NCBI GenBank assembly: GCA_963696585.1
Contig: CAVOKW010000032.1
Location: 31,310-95,309 of the forward strand
DNA length: 64,000 nt
Source: Parvibaculum sp963696585
GTDB lineage: Bacteria; Pseudomonadota; Alphaproteobacteria; Parvibaculales; Parvibaculaceae
Direction: 5' to 3'
The notes under the pieces were generated by a model. It was not told the DNA's origin. It saw nothing but the letters and a program-made list of their open reading frames with translations, and made no database searches. Within the stretch, counting starts at the first letter, position 1. Every line of letters begins with the position of its first letter. Below, piece after piece: positions 53,166 through 61,065 of this stretch. The position numbers were made by a program, and so were the translations under genes.

Positions 53166-54311
53166 ATGCGAATGAAATCTTACGCGCCCGTGGCGATGCA
53201 TATCGGCAACCGGGTCGCACTGGCCGCGCTGATAGGCATGGGAATTGGCGCAAGCAGCCCGGCCTTTGCCGGGGATGAGCTGACCATAGAAGGCGGACTG
53301 ACGGGCGTCTATCAGGCCGCGAGCGATGATCGGGCACGACCGGAAGCCTCGCTTTCGGGCGATCTGGAGATCAGCCAATCCCTTGGCAACTGGGTATTGG
53401 GGACGCATCTCGAAGGCAGCACGACGCCACGCTTCAATGGCGTCGGCAGCCTTGTTCCCGGTGCCAACAATGATTCCGGGTCGGCCCTTAACAGTCGCGA
53501 CCATGGACGATTGCAGGTTTCGGAACTTTATGTCGGCTATAGCGTTGATGCCTTTTCGGCGACCTTCGGTTTGCTTGACGCAAAAGGCTTCCTTGATGGC
53601 AGCCATGTGGCGAACGATGAGGCCGGACAATTCCTCAATCACTCGCTGGTCAACAATCCGTCGATCGAATTTCCCGACTATATGCTTGCCGGTGTGGTGA
53701 CACTTGCGGGCGAGGGATGGCGTCCCGCCGTGACCTTGCTTGGCGGCGGCTCCAATGGTCTGGCCGATAATCCGAGCCGTAGCTACACGGAACTTGCGCA
53801 GCTTGGTGCTGCGGGCAAAGGCGTCTTTGCTGCCGCTGAACTTGGCTGGGACATTGAGGCGCTGGGCAAGGATGGCGCGCTGCGGGCGGGTATCTGGACC
53901 AATACGGCCGATCACACAAGGCTGGATGGGACAGAATCGGGTCAGGCGAATACGGGTGTTTATGGTGTGGTGGATGGCACCGTCGCCTCATTTGCGTGGA
54001 ATATTCGCGCTGGTGTGGCAGATGACACGGTCTCGCCCGTCGCCTGGTTTGCGGGGGCCGCAGTTGAACATCCCGTGGCTGAGAAGCTCACTGCCGGTCT
54101 CGGCGTCACGCATATGGCAGCGTCAGATGATCTTGGTGTCGGCTTTGATGATAGCGACGAGGCCGAAGCCTATCTGCGATATGACGTGGTTGAGCATGTG
54201 CATGTGACGCCCGGCATTCAGTATGTGACCAATCCGGGTCTTGATGACACGGGTGGTGTGATTGACGATCACGTCTGGGTGTTTGGGGTTCGTCTGGGTT
54301 ACGATCTCTAG
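53166..54311 (+). CDS. OprB-like outer-membrane porin
   Basis: The 381-residue protein has a signal peptide (RVALAALIGMGIGASSPAFA) and an amphipathic beta-strand pattern ending in FGVRLGYDL, the aromatic-terminal C-strand of outer-membrane barrels. Segments LEISQSLGNWVLGTHLEG, ELYVGYSVDAFSATFGLLDA and YTELAQLGAAGKGVFAAAEL recall carbohydrate-selective porins (OprB family). It would let small solutes through the outer membrane. GGGGACAAAC precedes the ATG. A bidirectional terminator follows. Confidence 0.85.
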   Translation: MRMKSYAPVAMHIGNRVALAALIGMGIGASSPAFAGDELTIEGGLTGVYQAASDDRARPEASLSGDLEISQSLGNWVLGTHLEGSTTPRFNGVGSLVPGANNDSGSALNSRDHGRLQVSELYVGYSVDAFSATFGLLDAKGFLDGSHVANDEAGQFLNHSLVNNPSIEFPDYMLAGVVTLAGEGWRPAVTLLGGGSNGLADNPSRSYTELAQLGAAGKGVFAAAELGWDIEALGKDGALRAGIWTNTADHTRLDGTESGQANTGVYGVVDGTVASFAWNIRAGVADDTVSPVAWFAGAAVEHPVAEKLTAGLGVTHMAASDDLGVGFDDSDEAEAYLRYDVVEHVHVTPGIQYVTNPGLDDTGGVIDDHVWVFGVRLGYDL

Positions 54312-54325
54312 GTCTTGCCTCACTG

Positions 54326-54358
54326 AAAAAAGGCCCGACATGCGTGTCGGGTCTTTTT
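54326..54358. terminator. Bidirectional intrinsic terminator
   Basis: A stem of GGCCCGACA/TGTCGGGTC with loop TGCG is flanked by AAAAAA on the left and TTTTT on the right, so it can end both the porin transcript and the convergent lipoprotein transcript. Confidence 0.93.
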
Positions 54359-54378
54359 GTTGTGAGGGGCAATCGTGT

Positions 54379-54612
54379 TCAGCATTTGCCGTTTTTCTGG
54401 CAGCCCGTATAGGCACCGGCAGCCGCGCCAACAGCACCGCCGACGAGAAGTCCTGTGGCGACACTGCCACCGGCTATCGCCGTGGCAGCAGCGCCGACAC
54501 CGGCGCCAATCGCGCCGCCTGTCACGGCGCCCTGTTCTTCCGCCGACATATTGGTACAGGCCGTGGTCAGGAGCAGAACGGCGGAAAGCGTCCCAATAAG
54601 CGATTTCTTCAT
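54379..54612 (-). CDS. Small glycine-zipper lipoprotein
   Basis: The 77-residue protein starts with a lipoprotein signal (KKSLIGTLSAVLLLTTAC, Cys at the lipobox). A hydrophobic glycine-zipper segment (GGAIGAGVGAAATAIAGG, then LLVGGAVGAAAGAYTG) and a C-terminal CQKNGKC follow. GGAGG five bases upstream fixes the ATG. Such proteins insert into or associate with the outer membrane; a physiological role is not known. It shares a terminator with the porin. Confidence 0.85.
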   Translation of the reverse strand: MKKSLIGTLSAVLLLTTACTNMSAEEQGAVTGGAIGAGVGAAATAIAGGSVATGLLVGGAVGAAAGAYTGCQKNGKC

Positions 54613-54863
54613 CTTGGCCTCCATGAAATTGACACCTGAAACAGGGGCAGGCTCTCAGTGTATAGGGACGAAAGCATGGCCAAATTAGGGCAATTGGGCG
54701 GAGCGCGGACTCAATGGTTAAGGATGGCCCATGACTCTGCGCCATGCTCACCCATGGGTTGAGACCATGCAACCTTGTGCTGTGACCGGGGTTGATTGAA
54801 GATCGGGCGGGGGAATCCGGCATTGGGCGTGATGCAAATTTGAGTGAGCGGGACAATCACAAG

Positions 54864-55562
54864 ATGGGACTGGAGGACGAAAGTCCCATGGGGCGGGTTT
54901 ATGTCATTGTCATGCGCGTCCTGCTCGTGTTGTTTCTGGCTCCAGCTATTCTCATTCTTGTTTATGCGATTGTGCCGCCGCCGCTCACGCCTCTCATGGC
55001 GATCCGGCTGACCGAGGGCTATGGCATGCACAAGGATTGGGCGCCGCTATCGCAAATCTCGCCCCATTTGCAGAGGGCGGTCATTGCCTCCGAGGACGCA
55101 AAGTTCTGTCAGCATTCGGGTTTTGACTGGCAAGCCGTCGATTCGGCCTTGGCGCGAAATCAGAAGCGGCGCACACGCATCCATGGGGCAAGCACCATCA
55201 GCATGCAGACCTCAAAAAATCTGATGCTTTGGCCGGGACGCACATTTCTGCGCAAGGGGGCGGAGGCATTTGTCACCGTCTGGCTGGAAGCCTTTCTCAG
55301 CAAGCGCCGTATCCTGGAGCTCTATCTCAACATCATCGAATGGGGACCGGGCATTTATGGTGCGGAGGCTGCCGCTCAACATTATTTCCGCGTGCCGGCT
55401 GCGAAATTGACGCGCGAGCAGGCGGCGCGTCTGGCAGTCGTGTTGCCACGTCCGCTGAGCTGGCGACCTGATGCGCCGGGTCCTGGAACGCGCGCCCGCG
55501 CGGCGACGATTGAGGCGCGCATGGCAGATGTCACGCTTGGCAAAAGCGGACCCTGCCGCTGA
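54864..55562 (+). CDS. mtgA: Monofunctional peptidoglycan glycosyltransferase MtgA
   Basis: The protein of about 232 residues has one N-terminal membrane helix (YVIVMRVLLVLFLAPAILIL) and the GT51 domain. The catalytic Glu is in VIASEDAKFCQHSGFDW, and GASTISMQTSKNLML, RKGAEAFVTVWLEAFLSK and ELYLNIIEWGPGIYG follow. It polymerises lipid II glycan strands at the periplasmic face. ATG 54864 or 54888 is likely; the frame is open to 54792 without a good site. It is convergent with the small Tat subunit gene. Confidence 0.94.
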   Translation: MGLEDESPMGRVYVIVMRVLLVLFLAPAILILVYAIVPPPLTPLMAIRLTEGYGMHKDWAPLSQISPHLQRAVIASEDAKFCQHSGFDWQAVDSALARNQKRRTRIHGASTISMQTSKNLMLWPGRTFLRKGAEAFVTVWLEAFLSKRRILELYLNIIEWGPGIYGAEAAAQHYFRVPAAKLTREQAARLAVVLPRPLSWRPDAPGPGTRARAATIEARMADVTLGKSGPCR

Positions 55563-55592
55563 TACGCATTCCATTATTCAGGTTGCGGGCAA

Positions 55593-56084
55593 TCATGTGG
55601 GGTGAGCCGTTGTCGGCGCCTCCCGGGCTGGTGCCTCCTCCGCCCTGGCGGGGTGGAGCATCAGGGCGGCCAGAATGCACAGTTCCGCCTCCGTGCGCGA
55701 CAATTGCCAGCCTTCAATTTCAACAATGTCCTTGCGCAGGAAATCATTGCGTACATGCTCGGCCAGAATGGCGTGCGCGTCTTCAGCAGGTGTCAAAGGC
55801 GACCAGCCATTGGGATGCAGGCGCTTGTTGATTTTCTGGCTGAGGCCCTCAATCGAGGGATGCGCATGGGTGGCGATCAGCCAGCGTTCGCCAAGTTCGG
55901 CCGCTGAGTCCGGGTCGTTCAGCAATCCCAGCAGATTTGAAGAGAGATTGTCGCCGTCGCGCTGAACAAGCGCCAGTGATGCGGGAATGGCGGCGGCTGT
56001 CAGCGCTATGGCGCCAAGCACCAGCAATTGGCGACGCGAGACAGCCCCTGCGGGGTGCATATCGTGATTGTCATGCTTATCCAT
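55593..56084 (-). CDS. Tat-signal small subunit of a GMC dehydrogenase (gluconate dehydrogenase subunit 3-like)
   Basis: The 163-residue protein has a twin-arginine leader (VSRRQLLVLGAIALTAAAIP). A helical domain containing ERWLIATHAHPSIEGLSQKI and EIEGWQLSRTEAELCILAAL follows. It begins two bases after the stop of the GMC gene upstream. Such small subunits escort the leaderless FAD subunit through the Tat system and pass electrons on. I do not recognise it by exact sequence; the call rests on leader, size and position. Confidence 0.7.
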   Translation of the reverse strand: MDKHDNHDMHPAGAVSRRQLLVLGAIALTAAAIPASLALVQRDGDNLSSNLLGLLNDPDSAAELGERWLIATHAHPSIEGLSQKINKRLHPNGWSPLTPAEDAHAILAEHVRNDFLRKDIVEIEGWQLSRTEAELCILAALMLHPARAEEAPAREAPTTAHPT

Positions 56085-56086
56085 GA

Positions 56087-57616
56087 TCAGGCACCTCTCG
56101 TCATGCGCGCTTCGACATGATCTGCCAGACGCAATGCCAGGGCAACAATTGTCAGCGTGGGGTTGATCGTACCGGAGGTCGTGAAAACCGAACTCCCGGC
56201 GATATAGAGATTGTTCATGCCATGGACCTTGCAATCAGCATTCACGACACCGTGATGCGGGTCTGCCGACATGCGCGTCGTGCCCATGTGATGATTGCCC
56301 CAGCCTTCAGCCTCTTCCCATTTGTCCTTGTGGGGAAAGAGAATACGCACGCGGCCCTCGCCCCAGCGCCCGAAGGCGCGCGCCAGGGCTTCAAAGTTAC
56401 GGCGGAGATTTTCACGATCTTCCGCCGTGAGGCGCCAATCCATGCGGGTGCGCGGCAGGCCGAGGGCGTCCTTGTCGGTCGAGAGTGTCACACGGCTTTG
56501 CGGGTTGGGTGCCTGCTCGGTGGCGCAGCCTGTGCCAAACAAGACACCCAGATTTTCATCCGGCGCGGCATGCGAGGTTGTCGAGCGCGTCAGATGCAGC
56601 AGCGAGGGTTCAAGCGGGCGCTCACCATTTGCCAAAAGGGGGTCAAGGGCCGTGATGGGGCGCGAGCGGTGGATGGTCATGATGGTGCCGAGACGCTTTT
56701 CACGGCGCAGATAGTCGGCCGAGTGCATGAAGACGCCGCGCACATGCGTGTCGCCATAGGCGACGCGGGCCGGATACCAGGCCGCCATATCGGAGATGTC
56801 GGTGAAGACCATCTGGGCGGGCGCATCAACATGGGGATGTTCCATGAAGTAGCGGCCCACAATATCGTGAGCGTTGCCGAGGCCCTTTTTGACAATGCTA
56901 TGCGAGAGCAGCAACATGCGCGCATTCTCGATGCCGCCCGTCGCGAGAATGCAATATTTCGGACGGATCTCGAAGCGACGCCCCGTGAGTGTGGCAACGC
57001 TCAGTTTTTCAACTGTCTGTCCGGTGGCATCGGGCACGATCTCGGTGACGTTGGCATTCAGATAGGTTTTGATGTTTGGCGCGGTGCCAATGTCGTTTCG
57101 GTATTTCTGACCAAAGCGCGTTGGCGGGCTGTAGAGAAAGAACCGGGTCATGATGTCGCCGCCGGGAAACGCCATCATCCTGTTCTTGCCGTCATTCGAC
57201 CAGGCTTGCGCATTGTCGAATTCGGTGGAGCCGAGCTGACAGACCTTGGTTGCGCGGTCATAGAAAGGATCAAGTTCGGCGCGGGTGATGGGCCAGCCGG
57301 AATGGGGCACCCAGTCGCGGGCTTCAAAATCAATGGCTTCAAGCGGTCGGCACCAGCCGCCCCAGTGATTGGTGCTGCCGCCAAAATAGCGCAGCCGCGA
57401 TGTGTCGATGGTATAAGGGACGCCGATGGTTTCGCCATCATAGAGGTCCTGGACCTCGGCATCGAAATCGAAGCCGCCCGACTCGATCAGGGCAATCGAC
57501 ATATCCTTGCCGGAGAGCTGGCGCGCCAGGGTGATGCCGGCAGCGCCTGCCCCGATGATGGCGAGATCCGTTTCGAGGATCGTGCCCTCGGCGATCTGAC
57601 GTCCGTCGATAAACAT
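56087..57616 (-). CDS. GMC-family FAD oxidoreductase, paralog A
   Basis: The 509-residue flavoprotein has the FAD motif IIGAGAAGITLARQ (21-34), FGGSTNHWGGWCRPLE near residue 78, the catalytic His in GNHHMGTTRMSADP and a C-terminal SGTINPTLTIVALALRLADH with the conserved Asn. It would oxidise an alcohol or sugar. It lacks a signal peptide, so export would need the Tat small subunit downstream. It lies 63 bases after paralog B and was probably duplicated from the same gene. Confidence 0.92.
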   Translation of the reverse strand: MFIDGRQIAEGTILETDLAIIGAGAAGITLARQLSGKDMSIALIESGGFDFDAEVQDLYDGETIGVPYTIDTSRLRYFGGSTNHWGGWCRPLEAIDFEARDWVPHSGWPITRAELDPFYDRATKVCQLGSTEFDNAQAWSNDGKNRMMAFPGGDIMTRFFLYSPPTRFGQKYRNDIGTAPNIKTYLNANVTEIVPDATGQTVEKLSVATLTGRRFEIRPKYCILATGGIENARMLLLSHSIVKKGLGNAHDIVGRYFMEHPHVDAPAQMVFTDISDMAAWYPARVAYGDTHVRGVFMHSADYLRREKRLGTIMTIHRSRPITALDPLLANGERPLEPSLLHLTRSTTSHAAPDENLGVLFGTGCATEQAPNPQSRVTLSTDKDALGLPRTRMDWRLTAEDRENLRRNFEALARAFGRWGEGRVRILFPHKDKWEEAEGWGNHHMGTTRMSADPHHGVVNADCKVHGMNNLYIAGSSVFTTSGTINPTLTIVALALRLADHVEARMTRGA

Positions 57617-57679
57617 TTCGTGCTTTCCGTATGTTCCGCCTGTCGGTTTTTCTTTTTGTTTTTATGGTCGGCGGTGCAT

Positions 57680-59191
57680 TCACAATTTTGCATTATAGCG
57701 ATTTGCCAGATGGTCGGATAGCCGCAGGGCAAGCGCCACCAGCGTCAAGGTTGGATTGACCGCGCCACCTGAGGGGAAAACCGAGGAACCGGCGACATAA
57801 AGATTGTCGATGCCATGGACGCGACAATCGGCATCGACAACACCGCGGCGCGGATCGCTGGCCATGCGTGTTGTCCCCATATGGTGATTGCCCCAGCCCT
57901 GATCAGGCGTTTCCCATGTGTCCCGACGCGCGAAGGAAATCCGCACGCGGCCCTCGCCCCAGAGGCCAATGGCGCGGGCCAGCGCATCGATATTCCGGCT
58001 CAGGCAATGATGATCATAGGCGCTGAGTTGCCAGTTGAGCTCCGAGCGGCGCATGTTGAGCGCATCGCGGTCGCGGCCCAGCGTGACCCGGCTTTGCGGG
58101 TTGGGCGCCTGTTCGGTGGCACAACTGACTCCGAAGACCGAGCCTTGCCGGTCAGGTTTGCTGTCGGCGAGATCGAGAATGGCCGACTCCACCAGACGCG
58201 CGGGATTGCCTTGCGCCTTTTCACCCGGCAGGAACATCGGATAGATTGCCATATTGCTGCCGAGTGTTTTTTCACGGGCCTGATAGTCGGCGCTGAACAT
58301 CAGGACGGCACGCATGATGGCTTTGCCGATATATGTGTAGCCACGATAAAAGGGGGCGACACTTGCGGCATCGCGGAGCGCGATAAAGGCAATCTGCCCC
58401 GGTACATGGGGATGCTCCATAAAGTAGCGCCCGACAAGGTCATGGGCATTGCCGAGACCGTTTTTCATCACCTTGTCCGAAGCCAGCAGCAGCCGCGCAT
58501 TCTCGATGCCGCCTGTGGCGAGCACACAGAGGCGTGGTCTGACTGTAAAGTGATGACCACTCAATGTGGCGATCTTGAGGCTCTCAACCTTTGTGGCCGC
58601 CTCATTGGCAGCGATTTCGGTCACATTGGCGTTGAGCAATGTGGTGATGCTGGCGGCATTGCGCAGCATTTCGCGGTAAGCCATGCCGAAACGCGTGGGC
58701 GGGCTGTAGAGAAAATAGCGCGTGATCACATCGCCGCCGGGCAGCGGCATGGCGGCATTCTTGCCGCCATCAAGCCATGCGTCATGCGTATCAAAATCGG
58801 CCGACGGGATTTCACAGACACTGGCCGCGCGGGCGTAATAGGGATCAAGCTCTTGGCGGGTCAGCGGCCAGCCGGAATGGGGCACCCAGGCGCGTTTTTG
58901 AAAATCGAGCGCCTCCAATGGTCGGCACCAGCCCCCCCAATGATTGGTGCTGCCACCAAAATAGCGCAGTCGCGAGGTATCGAGGGGGTAGGACAAGCCG
59001 GTGCTTTCGCCATCGTAGAGTGATTGGGTGTCGGCATCAAAGCTCAGGCCGCCGGACTCGATCAGCAGGACGCGCTGCTTTCGACCGGCAAATTCGCGGG
59101 CAATCGTGATGCCCGCCGCCCCCGCGCCGATGATGGCGAGGTCGGTTTCCAGACTTTCGCCATCGGGTATTGTCCGTGCGTCAATGAACAT
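57680..59191 (-). CDS. GMC-family FAD oxidoreductase, paralog B
   Basis: The 503-residue protein mirrors the downstream gene from its first residues (MFIDARTIPDGESLETDLAI) to its end (GGAVNPTLTLVALALRLSDH), including GNHHMGTTRMASDP and a GSTNHWGGWCRPLE loop. The MFID start is shared, supporting the chosen ATGs. It would oxidise an alcohol or sugar with FAD. Only one small subunit is present downstream, which may serve both. An exact substrate cannot be given. Confidence 0.92.
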   Translation of the reverse strand: MFIDARTIPDGESLETDLAIIGAGAAGITIAREFAGRKQRVLLIESGGLSFDADTQSLYDGESTGLSYPLDTSRLRYFGGSTNHWGGWCRPLEALDFQKRAWVPHSGWPLTRQELDPYYARAASVCEIPSADFDTHDAWLDGGKNAAMPLPGGDVITRYFLYSPPTRFGMAYREMLRNAASITTLLNANVTEIAANEAATKVESLKIATLSGHHFTVRPRLCVLATGGIENARLLLASDKVMKNGLGNAHDLVGRYFMEHPHVPGQIAFIALRDAASVAPFYRGYTYIGKAIMRAVLMFSADYQAREKTLGSNMAIYPMFLPGEKAQGNPARLVESAILDLADSKPDRQGSVFGVSCATEQAPNPQSRVTLGRDRDALNMRRSELNWQLSAYDHHCLSRNIDALARAIGLWGEGRVRISFARRDTWETPDQGWGNHHMGTTRMASDPRRGVVDADCRVHGIDNLYVAGSSVFPSGGAVNPTLTLVALALRLSDHLANRYNAKL

Positions 59192-59360
59192 GCGTTATTT
59201 CATTCTTGAAGATTGGCGCTCATTTCCGGCTCGCCGGGCCGACAGTTTGACATGAATTGCCCAGAATGCAGGCAAAATGCGAGGGGCGTTTCAACCCATC
59301 TGATGTTTTGCACTGGACCCCGATCAAGGCTCTGTGCGACGTTCTAGCGAAACAAGGATT

Positions 59361-59420
59361 CCCCCGGCATATGGGGGGCGCTCCCCCCTATTGGGGCCGC
59401 CCTGGTTCGGCCCGATTTTT
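59361..59420 (+). promoter_or_regulatory. Leader with alternative hairpins before an aldehyde dehydrogenase
   Basis: Blocks CCCCC (59361-59365), GGGGGG (59373-59378), CCCCCC (59383-59388) and GGGG (59393-59396) can pair in mutually exclusive ways. They are followed by a terminator-like GGGCCG-N8-CGGCCC stem and GATTTTT (to 59420). The gene starts 50 bases later. An attenuator is possible. The rest of the gap from 59192 holds only a weak TTGACA box at 59247. Confidence 0.45.
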
Positions 59421-59469
59421 CGGTACCCACCATCTGTCGCAAGGGAACGGCATCGCAAGGAGGATCCCG

Positions 59470-60900
59470 ATGAAAACCTATCTTCAGTTCTATATCAACG
59501 GCCAGTGGGTCGACCCCGTAACCCCCAAAACGCTTGACGTGATCAACCCTGCCACGGAAGAGCCGATTGGCAAGATCAGCCTTGGCTCGTCCGCCGATGT
59601 GGACAAGGCTGTGGCAGCGGCAAAGGCCGCGTTCCCCAAGTTCTCACGCACCACGCGCGAAGAACGCATTGCGCTTTTGTCCAAGATTCTGGAAGTTTAT
59701 CAGCGCCGCTATCCGGAATTTGCCGAAACGATTTCGCTTGAAATGGGCGCGCCCATCAAATTGTCGCAGACGGCACAGGCCGCCACCGGTCTCGCCCATC
59801 TGATGACGACAATCGAGATCCTCAAGAACTATCAGTTCGAGCATCTGCGCGGCACAACGAACATCGTCAAGGAGCCGGTGGGTGTTTGTGGTTTGATAAC
59901 GCCATGGAACTGGCCGATCAATCAGATCATCTGCAAGGTTGCCCCGGCGCTGGCCGCGGGCTGCACGGTTGTGCTGAAGCCTTCGGAAGTCGCGCCGCTC
60001 AATGCCTGCCTGCTTGCTGAAGTCATGCATGAGGCTGGTGTGCCTGCCGGTGTCTTCAACATGATCAATGGCGATGGCCCAGGTGTTGGTGCCCCGCTCT
60101 CGGCTCATCCCGATGTGGACATGATGTCCTTCACGGGTTCAACACGCGCGGGCGTGCTGGTGGCCAAGGCTGCTGCCGACACGGTCAAGCGTGTGGCACA
60201 GGAACTTGGTGGCAAGTCGGCAAACATCATCCTGGAAGATGCCGATCTCGAGAAGGCCGTTGTCGGCGGCGTCATGAACATGATGAACAATTCGGGTCAG
60301 TCCTGCAACGCGCCTTCGCGCATGCTGGTGCCGGCCTCCAAGCAGAAAGAAGCCATTGAAATCGCCAAGGCGGCGGTTGCCGGTGTCAAGGTTGGCGATC
60401 CGTTTGCCGAAGGCGTGACCATGGGCCCCGTTGTCAGCGATGTGCAGTACAACAAGATCCAGGCGCTCATCCAGAAGGGCATTGATGAAGGCGCGACGCT
60501 GGTTGCAGGTGGCGTTGGTCGTCCCGATGGTCTCAACAAGGGCTATTTCGTGCGTCCGACGATTTTCGCCAATGTCACAAATGACATGACGATCGCGCGC
60601 GAAGAAATCTTCGGGCCGGTTCTCACGATCCTGCCTTACAAGACCGAAGAAGAAGCCATCGCCATTGCCAATGACACGGTTTATGGCCTGTCCGGTTATG
60701 TGCAGTCATCAAGCGTCGATCATGCCCGCAAGGTTGCCTCGCAACTTCGCACCGGCAATGTGCATCTCAATGGTGCCGGTCCTGATTTCGGGGCGCCCTT
60801 CGGCGGCTACAAACAGTCGGGCAATGGCCGCGAATGGGGCGAGTTTGGTTTCGAGGACTTCCTCGAAACCAAAGCCGTCATCGGCTATTCTGCCGCCTGA
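59470..60900 (+). CDS. Aldehyde dehydrogenase
   Basis: The 476-residue ALDH has Asn147 (TPWNWP), Glu245 (QELGGKSAN) and the nucleophile Cys279 (NSGQSCNAP), with SFTGST upstream. AAGGAGGATCCCG makes the ATG at 59470 clear; a longer open frame to 59257 covers the leader. It would oxidise an aldehyde, perhaps produced by the neighbouring GMC dehydrogenases from alcohols. It is monocistronic, with a leader of alternative hairpins before it and a terminator after. Confidence 0.95.
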   Translation: MKTYLQFYINGQWVDPVTPKTLDVINPATEEPIGKISLGSSADVDKAVAAAKAAFPKFSRTTREERIALLSKILEVYQRRYPEFAETISLEMGAPIKLSQTAQAATGLAHLMTTIEILKNYQFEHLRGTTNIVKEPVGVCGLITPWNWPINQIICKVAPALAAGCTVVLKPSEVAPLNACLLAEVMHEAGVPAGVFNMINGDGPGVGAPLSAHPDVDMMSFTGSTRAGVLVAKAAADTVKRVAQELGGKSANIILEDADLEKAVVGGVMNMMNNSGQSCNAPSRMLVPASKQKEAIEIAKAAVAGVKVGDPFAEGVTMGPVVSDVQYNKIQALIQKGIDEGATLVAGGVGRPDGLNKGYFVRPTIFANVTNDMTIAREEIFGPVLTILPYKTEEEAIAIANDTVYGLSGYVQSSSVDHARKVASQLRTGNVHLNGAGPDFGAPFGGYKQSGNGREWGEFGFEDFLETKAVIGYSAA

Positions 60901-60925
60901 TCGCGGCGCCGATCTCACCAAGATC

Positions 60926-60957
60926 AAGCCGGTCCCTGCGGGGGCCGGCTTTTTTTG
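60926..60957 (+). terminator. Intrinsic terminator after the aldehyde dehydrogenase gene
   Basis: A stem AAGCCGG-x-CCC/GGG-x-CCGGCTT with a short TGC loop is followed by a run of Ts. Confidence 0.9.
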
Positions 60958-61065
60958 GGCGACTGCGACAATTGGCTGTGCTGCCTTGCTGTTTCTGTCA
61001 CCATATCGTTTTAAAGTGGCCCTAAGAGCAGGTGGGGGCTTTGATCCCTTGGCCCAGGCGGAGTG

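Noticed and set aside
56117..57721. 534-codon plus-strand open frame (and a 402-codon one at 57815-59023)
   Set aside because: Both are mirror images of the two paralogous GMC genes, so even their mutual similarity follows from the real genes.
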